DNA from: G958296245 sp965262055
GTDB lineage: Bacteria > Chloroflexota > Dehalococcoidia > Lucifugimonadales > G958296245
DNA: 64,000 nt
Assembly (NCBI GenBank): GCA_965262055.1
Contig: CBDHEI010000002.1
Location: 1,860,001 to 1,924,000 of the forward strand
Direction: 5' to 3'
Positions 8,868 to 17,683 of this stretch are shown here, one piece after another. The notes below the pieces were generated by a model that worked only from the letters and a program-made list of their open reading frames with translations, had not been told where the DNA came from and did no database searches. The position numbers and the translations under genes are program-made. Position 1 is the first letter of the stretch; each line of letters starts with the position of its first letter.

Positions 8868-9005
8868 CGTCCAATTGTAAGGTTATGGTGCGTCCGATTG
8901 CAAGGGTTAATAGCGTCCAATTGTAAGGGCATGGTGCGTCTGATTGAAAGGCATGGTAGCGTCCAATTGTAAGGTTGTTCAGCGTCCGGTCGAAAGGGCC
9001 TCGGG
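8868..9005. repeat. Six 23-bp tandem repeats directly upstream of the DUF4143 ATPase gene
   Basis: Units start at 8868, 8891, 8914, 8937, 8960 and 8983, each exactly 23 bp. The best conserved core is CGTCCAATTGTAAGG, in units 1, 3 and 5; units 2, 4 and 6 have CGTCCGATTGCAAGG, CGTCTGATTGAAAGG and CGTCCGGTCGAAAGG. Odd units resemble each other more than even ones. The array ends at the base next to the GTG start codon, so it forms the whole proximal leader of that gene. Because 23 is not a multiple of three, it is not a coding repeat. Confidence 0.9.
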
Positions 9006-9118
9006 ACGGACACCCACACTTCACGTGTGATACGGGCATCCATGCTTCATACTTTCTTCAAAGTCTTCTGTTAGCTATGGTATGAGAGCGGCACGGAGGC
9101 GCTGCAGGCTGGAGGATT

Positions 9119-9859
9119 ATGGGGGCGTCCTTGGTCCGCTCGAATCCTGTAGGCGGTGGAGGAGAAGCACCGTTGGCGAGCACCGTACTGATAGTCGAGG
9201 ACGACCCCGACGCCGTGAAGCTCGTGGGCCTGTACCTACGGCGGGACGGACACAAGGTGTTGTCGGCGATGGACGGCCTCGAAGGGTTGCGCCTCGCCAG
9301 GGAAGCGCGTCCGGACCTGGTGGTCCTGGACTTGATGCTTCCCAAGCTGGACGGCATCGAGGTCTGCCGGGCGCTGCGCCGGGAGTCCGACGTGCCCGTG
9401 GTAATGGTGACGGCGCGGGTGGAGGAGGAGGACCGGCTCGCCGGACTGGAGCTGGGCGCCGACGACTACGTGACCAAGCCGTTCAGCCCCAGGGAGCTGG
9501 CCGCCAGGATAAGGGCCGTACTCCGCAGGACCGCCCGTGACGCGTTGCAGACAGGCCCCGCGGAGCTCTCGTACGGCGACGTGACCGTGGACCTGCATGG
9601 CCGCACGGCGTACGTCGATGGCGCCAAGGTAGCTTTTACGCCCACGGAGTTCCGGCTGCTGGTGATGCTGATCAAAGAGCCGGAGCGGACCTTTTCCCGT
9701 GCGCAGATCATCGATACCGCGCTTGGCTTCGACTTCGAGGGTTTCGACCGGACGGTTGACGCCCACGTCGCCAATGTCAGGAAGAAGATCAGGTCCGACG
9801 GCGGGCCAGACTACATTCAGACCGTATACGGAGTGGGGTACAGGTTCGGTCATGCCTAG
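9119..9859 (+). CDS. OmpR/PhoB-family response regulator
   Basis: The protein has a receiver domain (STVLIVEDDPDAVKLVG, phosphoacceptor Asp in LVVLDLMLPKLDG, Thr in VVMVTAR, Lys in DDYVTKPFSPREL) followed by a winged-helix DNA-binding domain ending VRKKIRSDG and QTVYGVGYRFG. Two starts are possible: ATG 9119 with GGAGG three bases upstream, or TTG 9173 with GGAGGAGAAG ten bases upstream. The latter removes an 18-residue tail that is unusual for the family and is my preferred true start. The stop overlaps the start of the histidine kinase gene by 8 bases. The pair probably controls the export operon that follows. Confidence 0.92.
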   Translation: MGASLVRSNPVGGGGEAPLASTVLIVEDDPDAVKLVGLYLRRDGHKVLSAMDGLEGLRLAREARPDLVVLDLMLPKLDGIEVCRALRRESDVPVVMVTARVEEEDRLAGLELGADDYVTKPFSPRELAARIRAVLRRTARDALQTGPAELSYGDVTVDLHGRTAYVDGAKVAFTPTEFRLLVMLIKEPERTFSRAQIIDTALGFDFEGFDRTVDAHVANVRKKIRSDGGPDYIQTVYGVGYRFGHA

Positions 9860-11264
9860 ATGGTTCTTCAGCCTGCAGGCCCGGCTGGTAATCGGCTTTG
9901 CCATAGTGCTGACGCTGGCGCTGGCGGCCGTCAGCGCCTTGAGCAGCTTTTCGGCGCACCGGGAGGTCACAGACCTTCGGGTCGCAACGAACGAGGCCCT
10001 GTCAGCGCGGCTTCACGAGGCATTGGCTGCCCATTACGCCTCCAAGGGCGGCTGGACGGACGTGGATGGCATAGCCGCGCAGGTCTCCTTCGTCTCGGGG
10101 CGCGACATCGTCGTTGTGGACAGGGACGGCTCGGTACTGGCAGACCCGAGGAAGAGGGGAAGCTTGGAGCTGGCCAAGGCCAAGCGGGCTTACATCTCCT
10201 CGGAGGTCCTGGTCGACGGCCGTCAGGTCGGCGTCGTGTTCATCGGCCCTCAGGGCTTCAGGCCAGGCTTTACGCTGCGCAAGGCGCCGGCGAGGCCGCC
10301 CGTGCCGGAGGGCCTCTGGTCGATCAGGTTCCAAGAGCCTTCCCTAGCGCGGTTCTCCGACACCATCAATCGGTCGCTGCTCATTTCGGGTATAGGCGCG
10401 GGGGCCCTCGGCCTGGTACTCGTCGCGCTGATGTCGCGGCGCGCGCTCAGGTCCGTTAGAAGGCTGACCGCCGCGGCGCAGAGCCTGGGGAGAGGCGACC
10501 TATCGCAGCGGGTGCCGGTCTCCGGGCGCGACGAGATCGGCGAGCTGAGCCGGACCTTCAACGTCATGGCAGAGGGGCTCCAGGACGCTGAGCGCCAGCG
10601 CCGGAACATGGTGGCGGACGTCGCCCACGAGCTCAGGAACCCGCTGTCCAACATACGCGGTTACGTCGAGGCGGTGCGCGACGGGGTCCTGGAGGCCGAC
10701 GAGGCCACCATCGGCAGCATTCACCGCCAGACGATGTACCTGTCCAAGCTGGTGGAGGACCTCAGGCTGCTCGCGGAGACAGAGTCGGCTGACTTCAGCC
10801 TGGACCTCGAACCCGGCTCCATGGGAGAGGTCGTTGCGAGGTCGGTGGAGGCGCACCGGCCGCAGGCTCAGGCAAAGGGGGTCTCGCTCTCGAGCTCGAC
10901 GCAAACTTCTCTACAGGAAGTGGAAATGGACAGGACCCGTATCGAGCAGGTCCTGGGCAACCTGTTGCAGAACGCGATCAGGCACACGCCGGGCGACGGG
11001 CGCGTCGATGTGACTGTCGAGGCGTCGGAGTCCGCCGTCAAGGTGACAGTGGCGGACACGGGGGAAGGCATTTCGCCAGACGACCTACCGCACGTTTTCG
11101 ACAGGCTGTTTCGAGCCGACCCGTCGCGCACCCGCACCACGGGGGGCGCCGGCCTCGGCTTGACCATTGCCAGACAGTTGGTGGAAGCGCACGGCGGCTC
11201 GATCCGCGCAGAGAGCACCCCTAGCCAGGGCAGCCGGTTCATCTTCGAGATCCCGCGCTGTTAG
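9852..11264 (+). CDS. Sensor histidine kinase (HisKA/HATPase)
   Basis: The 470-residue kinase starts at the ATG overlapping the regulator stop. It has a first membrane helix (residues about 11-33), an extracytoplasmic sensor region of about 140 residues, a second helix (LLISGIGAGALGLVLVALM), a HAMP segment, the phosphoacceptor His in VADVAHELRNPLSNIRGY, then N, G1, F and G2 boxes (LLQNAIRHTPGDG, VADTGEGISPDDL, GGAGLGLTIARQLVEAHGG). The signal sensed is unknown. Position with the regulator and upstream of a MacAB-like operon suggests envelope stress or toxic compound sensing. Confidence 0.93.
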   Translation: MPRWFFSLQARLVIGFAIVLTLALAAVSALSSFSAHREVTDLRVATNEALSARLHEALAAHYASKGGWTDVDGIAAQVSFVSGRDIVVVDRDGSVLADPRKRGSLELAKAKRAYISSEVLVDGRQVGVVFIGPQGFRPGFTLRKAPARPPVPEGLWSIRFQEPSLARFSDTINRSLLISGIGAGALGLVLVALMSRRALRSVRRLTAAAQSLGRGDLSQRVPVSGRDEIGELSRTFNVMAEGLQDAERQRRNMVADVAHELRNPLSNIRGYVEAVRDGVLEADEATIGSIHRQTMYLSKLVEDLRLLAETESADFSLDLEPGSMGEVVARSVEAHRPQAQAKGVSLSSSTQTSLQEVEMDRTRIEQVLGNLLQNAIRHTPGDGRVDVTVEASESAVKVTVADTGEGISPDDLPHVFDRLFRADPSRTRTTGGAGLGLTIARQLVEAHGGSIRAESTPSQGSRFIFEIPRC

Positions 11265-11280
11265 GGGCTGCTAGAGGGAA

Positions 11281-11313
11281 CTTAATAGTCCCTTAACATT
11301 ATGGCGGTATAAC
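11281..11313 (+). promoter_or_regulatory. Putative response-regulator box and -10 element before the export operon
   Basis: CTTAATA at 11281-11287 and CTTAACA at 11292-11298 are direct repeats 11 bases apart, the spacing bound by dimers of PhoB/OmpR-type regulators. A -10-like TATAAC lies at 11308-11313, ten bases after the second repeat, so the boxes sit over the -35 region as in pho-box promoters. No good -35 hexamer is present, in keeping with activator dependence. The adaptor gene starts 73 bases downstream. Confidence 0.5.
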
Positions 11314-11386
11314 TGAGATGTAGCGGGCCGGCATTCCGCAGTGCGGTACGGCGCGCGACCACAACTGTAGAGGAGACTAACGGGGA

Positions 11387-14300
11387 ATGAATGCTACATA
11401 CGCGGGGCTGAGGGTCTGGCAGATAGGCGTCATCGCCGCCTTTCTCGTGATCGGCTTCGGTGGGAGCTATCTTGCGTACACGGTTCTCACCGGCTCGGAC
11501 GGCGCCCCTTCTGGAGAGCACGAGCAGCTCATTCCGGTGACCCGAGGCAACCTGGTGAACGACGTCTCCATCAATGGCAGCGTCGGGTACCCGAACAGGG
11601 AGACGCTGAACTTCGGGACGCAGGGTACGCTCGGCCAGCTATTGGTGGAGGAAGGCCAGGACGTCGTCGCGGGACAGCCCCTGGCCGTCATCGACGCCGA
11701 AACGGCCGCCTCCCTGGAGGAGGCTGTTGCCGATGCCGAGGTCCGGTTGCGGGATTCCGAGGACGCGCTGGAGAACGCCCTCAACCCCTTCAGCGCCCTT
11801 GAGATTGCGCGTGCGGAGTCCGACGTGGCCAGCGCCAGCGTTGCCCTGGAGGACGCCGTGGAGGACCTCGCAGCGCTCATACAGCCCTCGAAGCAGGCCG
11901 TGGCCAAGGCCGAGTCGGCGGTCGCCGACGCGCGCGCGTCCCTGACTGACGCCCGGGAGGCTCTCGCAGAGCTTCTGACCCCGGGAGCCGGGGCCATCGC
12001 GCAGGCAGAGATTCGCGTAGCCAAGGCTAGGACGGACCTTGACGACGCAAGGGAGTCGTTGGCAAGGCTGGAGTCTCCGGACGAGAACGAAGTCGACCAG
12101 TCGGAGGGGAAAGTTGCGACCGCGCGGGTGGCGCTCAATGAAGCACGTGAGTCGTTGGCGAAGCTGGTAACGCCGGACGAGAGCGAAGTGGACCAGGCTG
12201 AAGCCAAGGTGGTCGGCGCCAAGGTAGCCTTGAGCGATGCGCGAGAGGCGTTGACGAAGCTGGTAACGCCGGACGAGGACGAGGTAGACTGGGCCGAAGC
12301 CAAGGTGGTCAATGGCAGGGTAGCGCTGAGCGATGCGCAAGAGGCGTTGGCGAAGCTCTTATCGCCGGATGAGCACGAGTTGAACCAGGCCAAAGCCAAG
12401 GTGACCAGCGCGGAGATTGCGCTCTCGGATGCAAGGGAGAAGCTGTCCCGGCTGGTAGAGCCGGACGCTGGACAGATTGCCGAGGCCGAGGCCGCCGTCG
12501 CCGCCTCGGCAATGGCCTTGGCGGACGCGATAGAGGCGCTCGACACCCTGTCGAGGCCGGATGCGGAGGCCCTGGCCAAGGCGAGGTCCGCCGTCACGGA
12601 CGCGAGGACCGCTTACGACGACGCCCTGACGGCCCTCCAGGAGCTCGAAGGCGGCCCCTCCGCGGATGAGACGGCCGAGCTGCAGGCGGCGGTCGAGCTT
12701 GCGGAGGCGACCCTGACGAGCGTGGAATTGGACTTGCGGCTGGCCTCCAGGGAGTGGGAAGCCGATGTCGCGTCTGCCTTCGAGGACGTGGACGACGCCG
12801 AGGACAGGTACGCAGGCGCCTTTCGGAAGTGGCTGGGCATCGGAATCGCAGGCGATCAACTCCGCTCGGAGCCGGGCGCACTGCTAGAGTCCCTGGGCCT
12901 TGACCTCGAGTTGATCTTCGCGCCCAGGCCGGTGCCATACACCGTGGGGCTGCCTCAAGACGACCCGGCGACCGTGTGGAGCGAAACGCTGGTACACATC
13001 TGGCTCAACCTATACCCCGGAAGCGTGGTCACAACCTGCCCAGGCGCGACGCTTTCCTCCGGGAGCCTCTGCATAGGCAGAGAGCTGGACGAGGCTTGGG
13101 AGACATTGTCTGCCGCCTTGGATGCCCTGGAGACGGTGGAAGCGAACGCCGCGAAGGCGCTGGTCAAGGCCGAGTCTGACGTCGACAAGGCGGTCGAGGA
13201 CCTGAGCAATGCCCAGGACGCCCTCGCAGAATTGACGGAGCCGCCGGACAGCCTGGAAATGGAGTCCGCACGGGTCCGCGTAGAACTCGCACTTGCGTCG
13301 TTCGAAACGGCGCGGGCCGACCTCGCACGGCTCGAGGCGCCCACCAGGGCCGAGCTGGACCTCAAGGAGAAGCAGGTCGCAGTCGCCAGGGCGGAGCTAC
13401 AGCAGGCAAGGGACGACCTTGCCGAGCTGGTCGCGCCAAGTCCGCTGGACGTGGAGGCGGCGCGGAGCGAGGTGGCGCTGGCGGAGGCAGAGCTTGCCGA
13501 CGCGCAGTCGCTGTTGGCGGAGCTGGTCGTGCCAAGTCCGCTGGACGTAGAGGCGGCGGGGAGCGACGTTGCGGTGGCGGAGGCGGAGCTTGCCGACGCG
13601 GAGTCGCGCTTGGCTGAGATTATGACGCCGGACCCCCTGGACGTGGAGGCGGCGCAGGGTGAGGTGGCGTTGGCGGAGGCGGAATTGGCGGACGCGGAGT
13701 CGATCTTGGCTGCGCTGGTCACGCCGGACCCGTTGGATGTGGAGGTCTCTCGGGGTGGAGTAGCGCTGGCGGATGCGGACTTGGCGGATGCGGAGTCGCG
13801 GTTGGCTGAGCTGGTGACGCCGGAGCCGTTGGACGTAGAGGCCGCCCGGAGCGAGGTAACGCTTGCGGAGACCGAACTGCAGGAGGCCGAGGCAGACCTC
13901 GCGGCCCTCAGGCAGCCCGACGATCTGGACGTGGAGGCCAGGGAGAAGAAGGTAGCGCTTGCCCAGGCGGATCTGGAGGAGGCCGAATCCGAGCTGGCGG
14001 CGCTGACTGCGCCTGACCCCAGGGACGTGGAGTTGAAGGAGAAGCAGGTCGAGGTGGCCCGGGCTGTGCTGGACGACGCGAGGCAGGAGCTGGAGGTCGT
14101 GAGGCTGGGCGCAGACTCGCTCGACGTCGCCCTGAGCCGGGCCGAGGCCGCTAGCGCCCTGGCAGCCCTGGAAGCCGCCAGGGAGGCGCTGGCTGCCGCC
14201 ACCCTGAGCGCCCCGTGGGACGGGGTCGTGTCCGCTGTGAACCTGGAGGCCGGAGAGTCCGTGAACCCCAATACCGCGGTGCTGGAGATGGTGGATCCCT

Positions 14301-14839
14301 CGGTAGTTGAGATCAACGGTGTCGTGGACGAGATCGACGTCCTGTACGTTAGAGAGGGCGCCTCCGCCTCGGTGACCATGGACGCGCTCGCGGGGCAGAC
14401 CATACAGGGCTCGGTCGCCGAGGTGGGCACCGTGGCCCAGAGCCAGTCCGGGGTTGTGACGTACCCGATCAGCATCCAGATGCGGGTCCCGGCAGAGCTG
14501 GACCTGCCGGAGGGTCTGAGCGCCGTCGCGACCGTCGTGCTGCGCGAGGACAGGGACGTGCTGCTCGTGCCTGTGGACGCGCTCTACGGCTCCTTCGATC
14601 AGCCCGTAGTCAGGGTCTCCCAGGGCGGCAGCTTCGTGGACAGGGAAGTAGTGCTGGGGAGCAGCGACGGCTTCTGGGTCGTGGTCGAGAGCGGTGTGGC
14701 CGAGGCCGAACTGGTCCTCATGGAGTCCCAGGATACGGCCTCGGAGGGTGTGTTTGGAGCGTTGCGCGGCCTCGTAGGCGGTGGCGGTTTCGGCGGCGGC
14801 TTCGGCGGAGGGCGGGGTGGTGGAGGACCGCGGCCCTAG
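11387..14839 (+). CDS. Giant periplasmic/extracellular adaptor (membrane fusion protein) with a very long repeat coil
   Basis: The 1150-residue protein has a membrane anchor (residues 12-32), a lipoyl/barrel half near 55-105 (GTLGQLLVEEGQDVVAGQPL), a repetitive helical region, and the second lipoyl half plus beta-barrel near 938-1110 (LSAPWDGVVSAVNLEAGESV). Between the halves are about nine 32-residue units (residues 131-420, each opening with a motif such as TPDESEVDQAEAKV), a non-repetitive tip of about 200 residues with two cysteines, and about nine more units (618-905, TPDPLDVEAA motifs). The C-terminus is Gly-rich. Family members are normally 350-450 residues. It should link the downstream ABC transporter to an exit path. 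Confidence 0.85.
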   Translation: MNATYAGLRVWQIGVIAAFLVIGFGGSYLAYTVLTGSDGAPSGEHEQLIPVTRGNLVNDVSINGSVGYPNRETLNFGTQGTLGQLLVEEGQDVVAGQPLAVIDAETAASLEEAVADAEVRLRDSEDALENALNPFSALEIARAESDVASASVALEDAVEDLAALIQPSKQAVAKAESAVADARASLTDAREALAELLTPGAGAIAQAEIRVAKARTDLDDARESLARLESPDENEVDQSEGKVATARVALNEARESLAKLVTPDESEVDQAEAKVVGAKVALSDAREALTKLVTPDEDEVDWAEAKVVNGRVALSDAQEALAKLLSPDEHELNQAKAKVTSAEIALSDAREKLSRLVEPDAGQIAEAEAAVAASAMALADAIEALDTLSRPDAEALAKARSAVTDARTAYDDALTALQELEGGPSADETAELQAAVELAEATLTSVELDLRLASREWEADVASAFEDVDDAEDRYAGAFRKWLGIGIAGDQLRSEPGALLESLGLDLELIFAPRPVPYTVGLPQDDPATVWSETLVHIWLNLYPGSVVTTCPGATLSSGSLCIGRELDEAWETLSAALDALETVEANAAKALVKAESDVDKAVEDLSNAQDALAELTEPPDSLEMESARVRVELALASFETARADLARLEAPTRAELDLKEKQVAVARAELQQARDDLAELVAPSPLDVEAARSEVALAEAELADAQSLLAELVVPSPLDVEAAGSDVAVAEAELADAESRLAEIMTPDPLDVEAAQGEVALAEAELADAESILAALVTPDPLDVEVSRGGVALADADLADAESRLAELVTPEPLDVEAARSEVTLAETELQEAEADLAALRQPDDLDVEAREKKVALAQADLEEAESELAALTAPDPRDVELKEKQVEVARAVLDDARQELEVVRLGADSLDVALSRAEAASALAALEAAREALAAATLSAPWDGVVSAVNLEAGESVNPNTAVLEMVDPSVVEINGVVDEIDVLYVREGASASVTMDALAGQTIQGSVAEVGTVAQSQSGVVTYPISIQMRVPAELDLPEGLSAVATVVLREDRDVLLVPVDALYGSFDQPVVRVSQGGSFVDREVVLGSSDGFWVVVESGVAEAELVLMESQDTASEGVFGALRGLVGGGGFGGGFGGGRGGGGPRP

Positions 14840-14876
14840 CGGGAGCGGCAGGAAGCAGATAGAGGCGAATCTGAAT

Positions 14877-15605
14877 ATGATCAAGCTGTCGGACGTAACC
14901 AAGGTGTACCGGCTCGGCGCCATAGACGTAGTGGCCCTGGGCGGCGTGAGCCTAACCATAGAGAGCGGGTCGATGGTTGCCATAATGGGGCCTTCCGGCT
15001 CCGGCAAGTCGACGTTGATGAACGTCATAGGCTGCCTCGACGTGCCGACCTCCGGCACCTACGAGCTGGAGGGACGGCGTGTAGGTGAGCTTAGCGGCAA
15101 CGGGCTGGCCGAGATTCGCAACAACAAGATCGGGTTCGTCTTCCAGACGTACAACCTCCTGCCGCGCCTCACGGCGCTGGGGAACGTGGAGCTCCCGCTC
15201 CTGTACGGCGGGGGAGGGGACCGAAGGAGGAGGGCCCTGGAGGCCCTGGATAGGGTGGGGCTCGCCGACCGGACGGGGCACCGACCTACCGAGCTCTCAG
15301 GCGGACAGCAACAGAGGGTTGGCATTGCCCGGGCGCTTGTTAAGAACCCTGCGATCCTGCTTGCCGACGAGCCGACAGGCAACCTCGACAGCCGCTCCAG
15401 CGAAGAGATCATGGATATTCTGAAGGGCCTCAACAGCGACGAGGGCAGGACCATAGTAATAGTCACCCACGAGGCCGATGTCGCGGCACAGGCCCACCGG
15501 GTGGTGACGATGCGGGACGGCAGGGTCGTCAGCGACGGCCCCGCAGCGCATTTCGCGGGTTACTCGGCCGGCGCGGGACAGGAGGACTCTCGATGGGCCC
15601 GCTGA
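14877..15605 (+). CDS. ABC transporter ATPase, MacB/LolD type
   Basis: The 242-residue protein has Walker A in GPSGSGKSTL, Q-loop in FVFQTYNLLPRLTAL, the signature LSGGQQQRVGIARAL, Walker B in ILLADEPTGNLDS and the switch His in VIVTHE. The start is the ATG at 14877; the open frame upstream overlaps the Gly-rich end of the adaptor gene. Its 3' end overlaps the permease gene by 13 bases. It powers the adjacent FtsX-type permease in a tripartite MacAB-like exporter. Confidence 0.93.
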   Translation: MIKLSDVTKVYRLGAIDVVALGGVSLTIESGSMVAIMGPSGSGKSTLMNVIGCLDVPTSGTYELEGRRVGELSGNGLAEIRNNKIGFVFQTYNLLPRLTALGNVELPLLYGGGGDRRRRALEALDRVGLADRTGHRPTELSGGQQQRVGIARALVKNPAILLADEPTGNLDSRSSEEIMDILKGLNSDEGRTIVIVTHEADVAAQAHRVVTMRDGRVVSDGPAAHFAGYSAGAGQEDSRWAR

Positions 15606-16873
15606 CCATCGCCGTAACGGCCCTCTCCTCCCTGGGGGCGAACAAGCTCAGGACGGGGTTGGCGCTGCTGGGCATCGTTATCGGCGTCGCCGCCGTGATA
15701 TCGACCATGTCGGTAGGCCGGGGCGCCCAGGAGACGATCACGTCGAGAATCGAGGAGATGGGAACGAACCTGCTCTTCGTCCGCCCCAGCATTCCGGGCC
15801 AGAGCTTCTTCTCAGGCGGCAACGTCGTCGTCTTCCGCTCCGCCTCTTTCTCGGGGCAGGACCCGACGTCGACGCTTACCCTGGACGACGCCGACGCCCT
15901 GAAGGACCCTGTCTTCACGCCCCACGTCGTCGCAGTCGCCCCGGAGATCAGCACGTCGGGGCAGATAGTCGCGGGGCGCGAGAACACATTTGCGCAGATT
16001 ATCGGCGTCACACCGGCGTACGAGTCGGCGCGCAACTACGCGACGGCGTCGGGGACGTTCATCACCCGCGAGCACGTCGGCACCGTCGATGAGGCCGCAG
16101 TGCTGGGCTCCGAGATCGCGGAGACCCTCTTCGGCAACCGTGACCCCGTGGGCCAGAACGTCCGCATCAACGGTAGGCAGTTCGCAGTTGCCGGCGTGCT
16201 GGAGAGCCGCGGGAGCACGGCGCTCAGCAACCTGGACAGCCTCGTGCTCGTGCCGATCACCACAGCCTACTACAGGCTGTCTGCTGGCCGGACCGCCGGC
16301 GGAGGCGTGGCGGTGTCGTCGATCAACGTGCAGATCGACGATCCGGCCAACAGGGAGGAGACGATCGCGGACGTGGCGACCGTGCTCAGGCTGCGCCACA
16401 GGATAACCGAGGAGGACGACTTCACCATCACAAGCCAGGAGGAGACGATAGAGACCCTGACGGAGACCCAGGAGACCTTCGCGCTCTTCCTGGGCGCCAT
16501 CGCGGGCATATCTCTGCTGGTCGGCGGCATTGGCATCATGAACATCATGATGGTCTCCGTGACCGAGCGGACGCGCGAGATCGGCGTCCGCAAGGCGATG
16601 GGGGCCAAGTGGCGGGACATCCTTCTCCAGTTCGTCGCCGAGGCTACCCTCCTGAGCCTCGGCGGCGGCATCGCAGGCGTGATACTGGGCGTCACGCTGT
16701 CGCGGCTGATGGACGGGCGCAACATCATCGGGCAGACTTTCGAGACCGCCGTAAGCGGGGACATCACGGTACTGGCTCTGGTCGTCGCCGCCGGCATCGG
16801 CCTCTTCTTTGGCATATACCCGGCCGCAAAGGCGGCGAACCTTCACCCCATCGAGGCGCTGAGATACGAGTAG
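15593..16873 (+). CDS. ABC transporter permease, MacB/FtsX type
   Basis: The 426-residue protein has the MacB plan: an N-terminal membrane helix (LRTGLALLGIVIGVAAVIS), a large extracytoplasmic MacB core (residues about 45-290), and three C-terminal helices with GIGIMNIMMVSVTERTREIG and GIYPAAKAANLHPIEALRYE. It couples ATP hydrolysis to mechanical transfer of a substrate to the adaptor and not to transport across the membrane proper. It overlaps the ATPase gene and ends 39 bases before the anchored DUF5666-like gene. Confidence 0.93.
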   Translation: MGPLTIAVTALSSLGANKLRTGLALLGIVIGVAAVISTMSVGRGAQETITSRIEEMGTNLLFVRPSIPGQSFFSGGNVVVFRSASFSGQDPTSTLTLDDADALKDPVFTPHVVAVAPEISTSGQIVAGRENTFAQIIGVTPAYESARNYATASGTFITREHVGTVDEAAVLGSEIAETLFGNRDPVGQNVRINGRQFAVAGVLESRGSTALSNLDSLVLVPITTAYYRLSAGRTAGGGVAVSSINVQIDDPANREETIADVATVLRLRHRITEEDDFTITSQEETIETLTETQETFALFLGAIAGISLLVGGIGIMNIMMVSVTERTREIGVRKAMGAKWRDILLQFVAEATLLSLGGGIAGVILGVTLSRLMDGRNIIGQTFETAVSGDITVLALVVAAGIGLFFGIYPAAKAANLHPIEALRYE

Positions 16874-16912
16874 CGGACGGACCTCTTCGATGATCACCGT
16901 AAGGAGTAGACA

Positions 16913-17578
16913 ATGAGCAATAAGACGTTCGTAGGGGTTCTGATAGCAGTCCTTGTAGTGGGAGCCGCCGTTGGGGCGTCCTTCTTCACGGGGCTGACCA
17001 TCGGCAAGGGCCAGCAGACCGATACGCCGGTAGTCACGCTGACCGCCCCTACAGGCTCAGCGGCCAACCCGACAGGCGGAGGGCAGGGGGCAGTCACCGT
17101 CGTAGGCCCGTCAGGCGCTCTGGTGACGACCGTCCGTTCGAGTGAGATACTGGTCGAAGGCGGTGAGGGTGTACCCGAGGGGGTGGCCGCTCAGATCCGG
17201 CAGCTGAGGGAGCAGCTCGGAGGCGGCGGCGGAATTGGTGGCGGCGCCGGGTTCGGCCTGCAGGCCGGGACTATCGAGGCGGTGGACGGTAACACGATAA
17301 CCCTGAACACACAGCAGGGGCCGCTTGAGATCGCTGTGGGAGACGAGACGACCATCCAGATGACCACCGAGGTCCCCATGAGCGACCTCGAGACGGGCAT
17401 GACGGTGACCGTCGCCGGCGAGCGCGACGAGGACGGGAACTTCACAGCCGCCAACATCGTAGTCCTGCCGGAGGGCGCCGAAGGCCTCCCATTCGGGGGC
17501 TTCCGAGGCGGCAGGGGAGGCTTTGGTGGCGGTGGCTTCGGTGGGGGAGGTGTGGGCGGCCAGCAGGGCGGTCCTTAG
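16913..17578 (+). CDS. Membrane-anchored DUF5666-like protein
   Basis: The 221-residue product has an N-terminal helix (FVGVLIAVLVVGAAVGASFF) as a signal anchor, a low-complexity Gly region, and a small beta domain near residues 115-185 (GTIEAVDGNTITLNTQQG, then DLETGMTVTVAGERDEDG) of the DUF5666/OB-like type. The tail is Gly- and Phe-rich, like the tail of the giant adaptor gene upstream. It is the last gene of the export operon. The specific role is unknown; an accessory component of the exporter is a reasonable inference. Confidence 0.7.
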   Translation: MSNKTFVGVLIAVLVVGAAVGASFFTGLTIGKGQQTDTPVVTLTAPTGSAANPTGGGQGAVTVVGPSGALVTTVRSSEILVEGGEGVPEGVAAQIRQLREQLGGGGGIGGGAGFGLQAGTIEAVDGNTITLNTQQGPLEIAVGDETTIQMTTEVPMSDLETGMTVTVAGERDEDGNFTAANIVVLPEGAEGLPFGGFRGGRGGFGGGGFGGGGVGGQQGGP

Positions 17579-17593
17579 CCTTAACTCTTTCAA

Positions 17594-17617
17594 GTCCCTT
17601 CCCTGAGTGGGAAGGAC
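17594..17617 (+). terminator. Possible terminator hairpin after the export operon
   Basis: GTCCCTTCCC and GGGAAGGAC can pair around a short TGAGT loop with one bulged C, 15 bases after the last stop. There is no run of T after it, so intrinsic termination is uncertain. Confidence 0.35.
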
Positions 17618-17683
17618 GGGATGGGGGCTCGGTAGCAGCCGGGTCCCTTTCTGTTATCCTAGCCCCGCCCACCGAAGCAAGCT

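Noticed and set aside
8868..9005. CRISPR array
   Set aside because: Units are contiguous with no spacers, and no cas gene is in the window.
11467..12597. Long minus-strand frames opposite the giant adaptor
   Set aside because: Repetitive Ser/Ala shadow of the repeat-coding sense strand.
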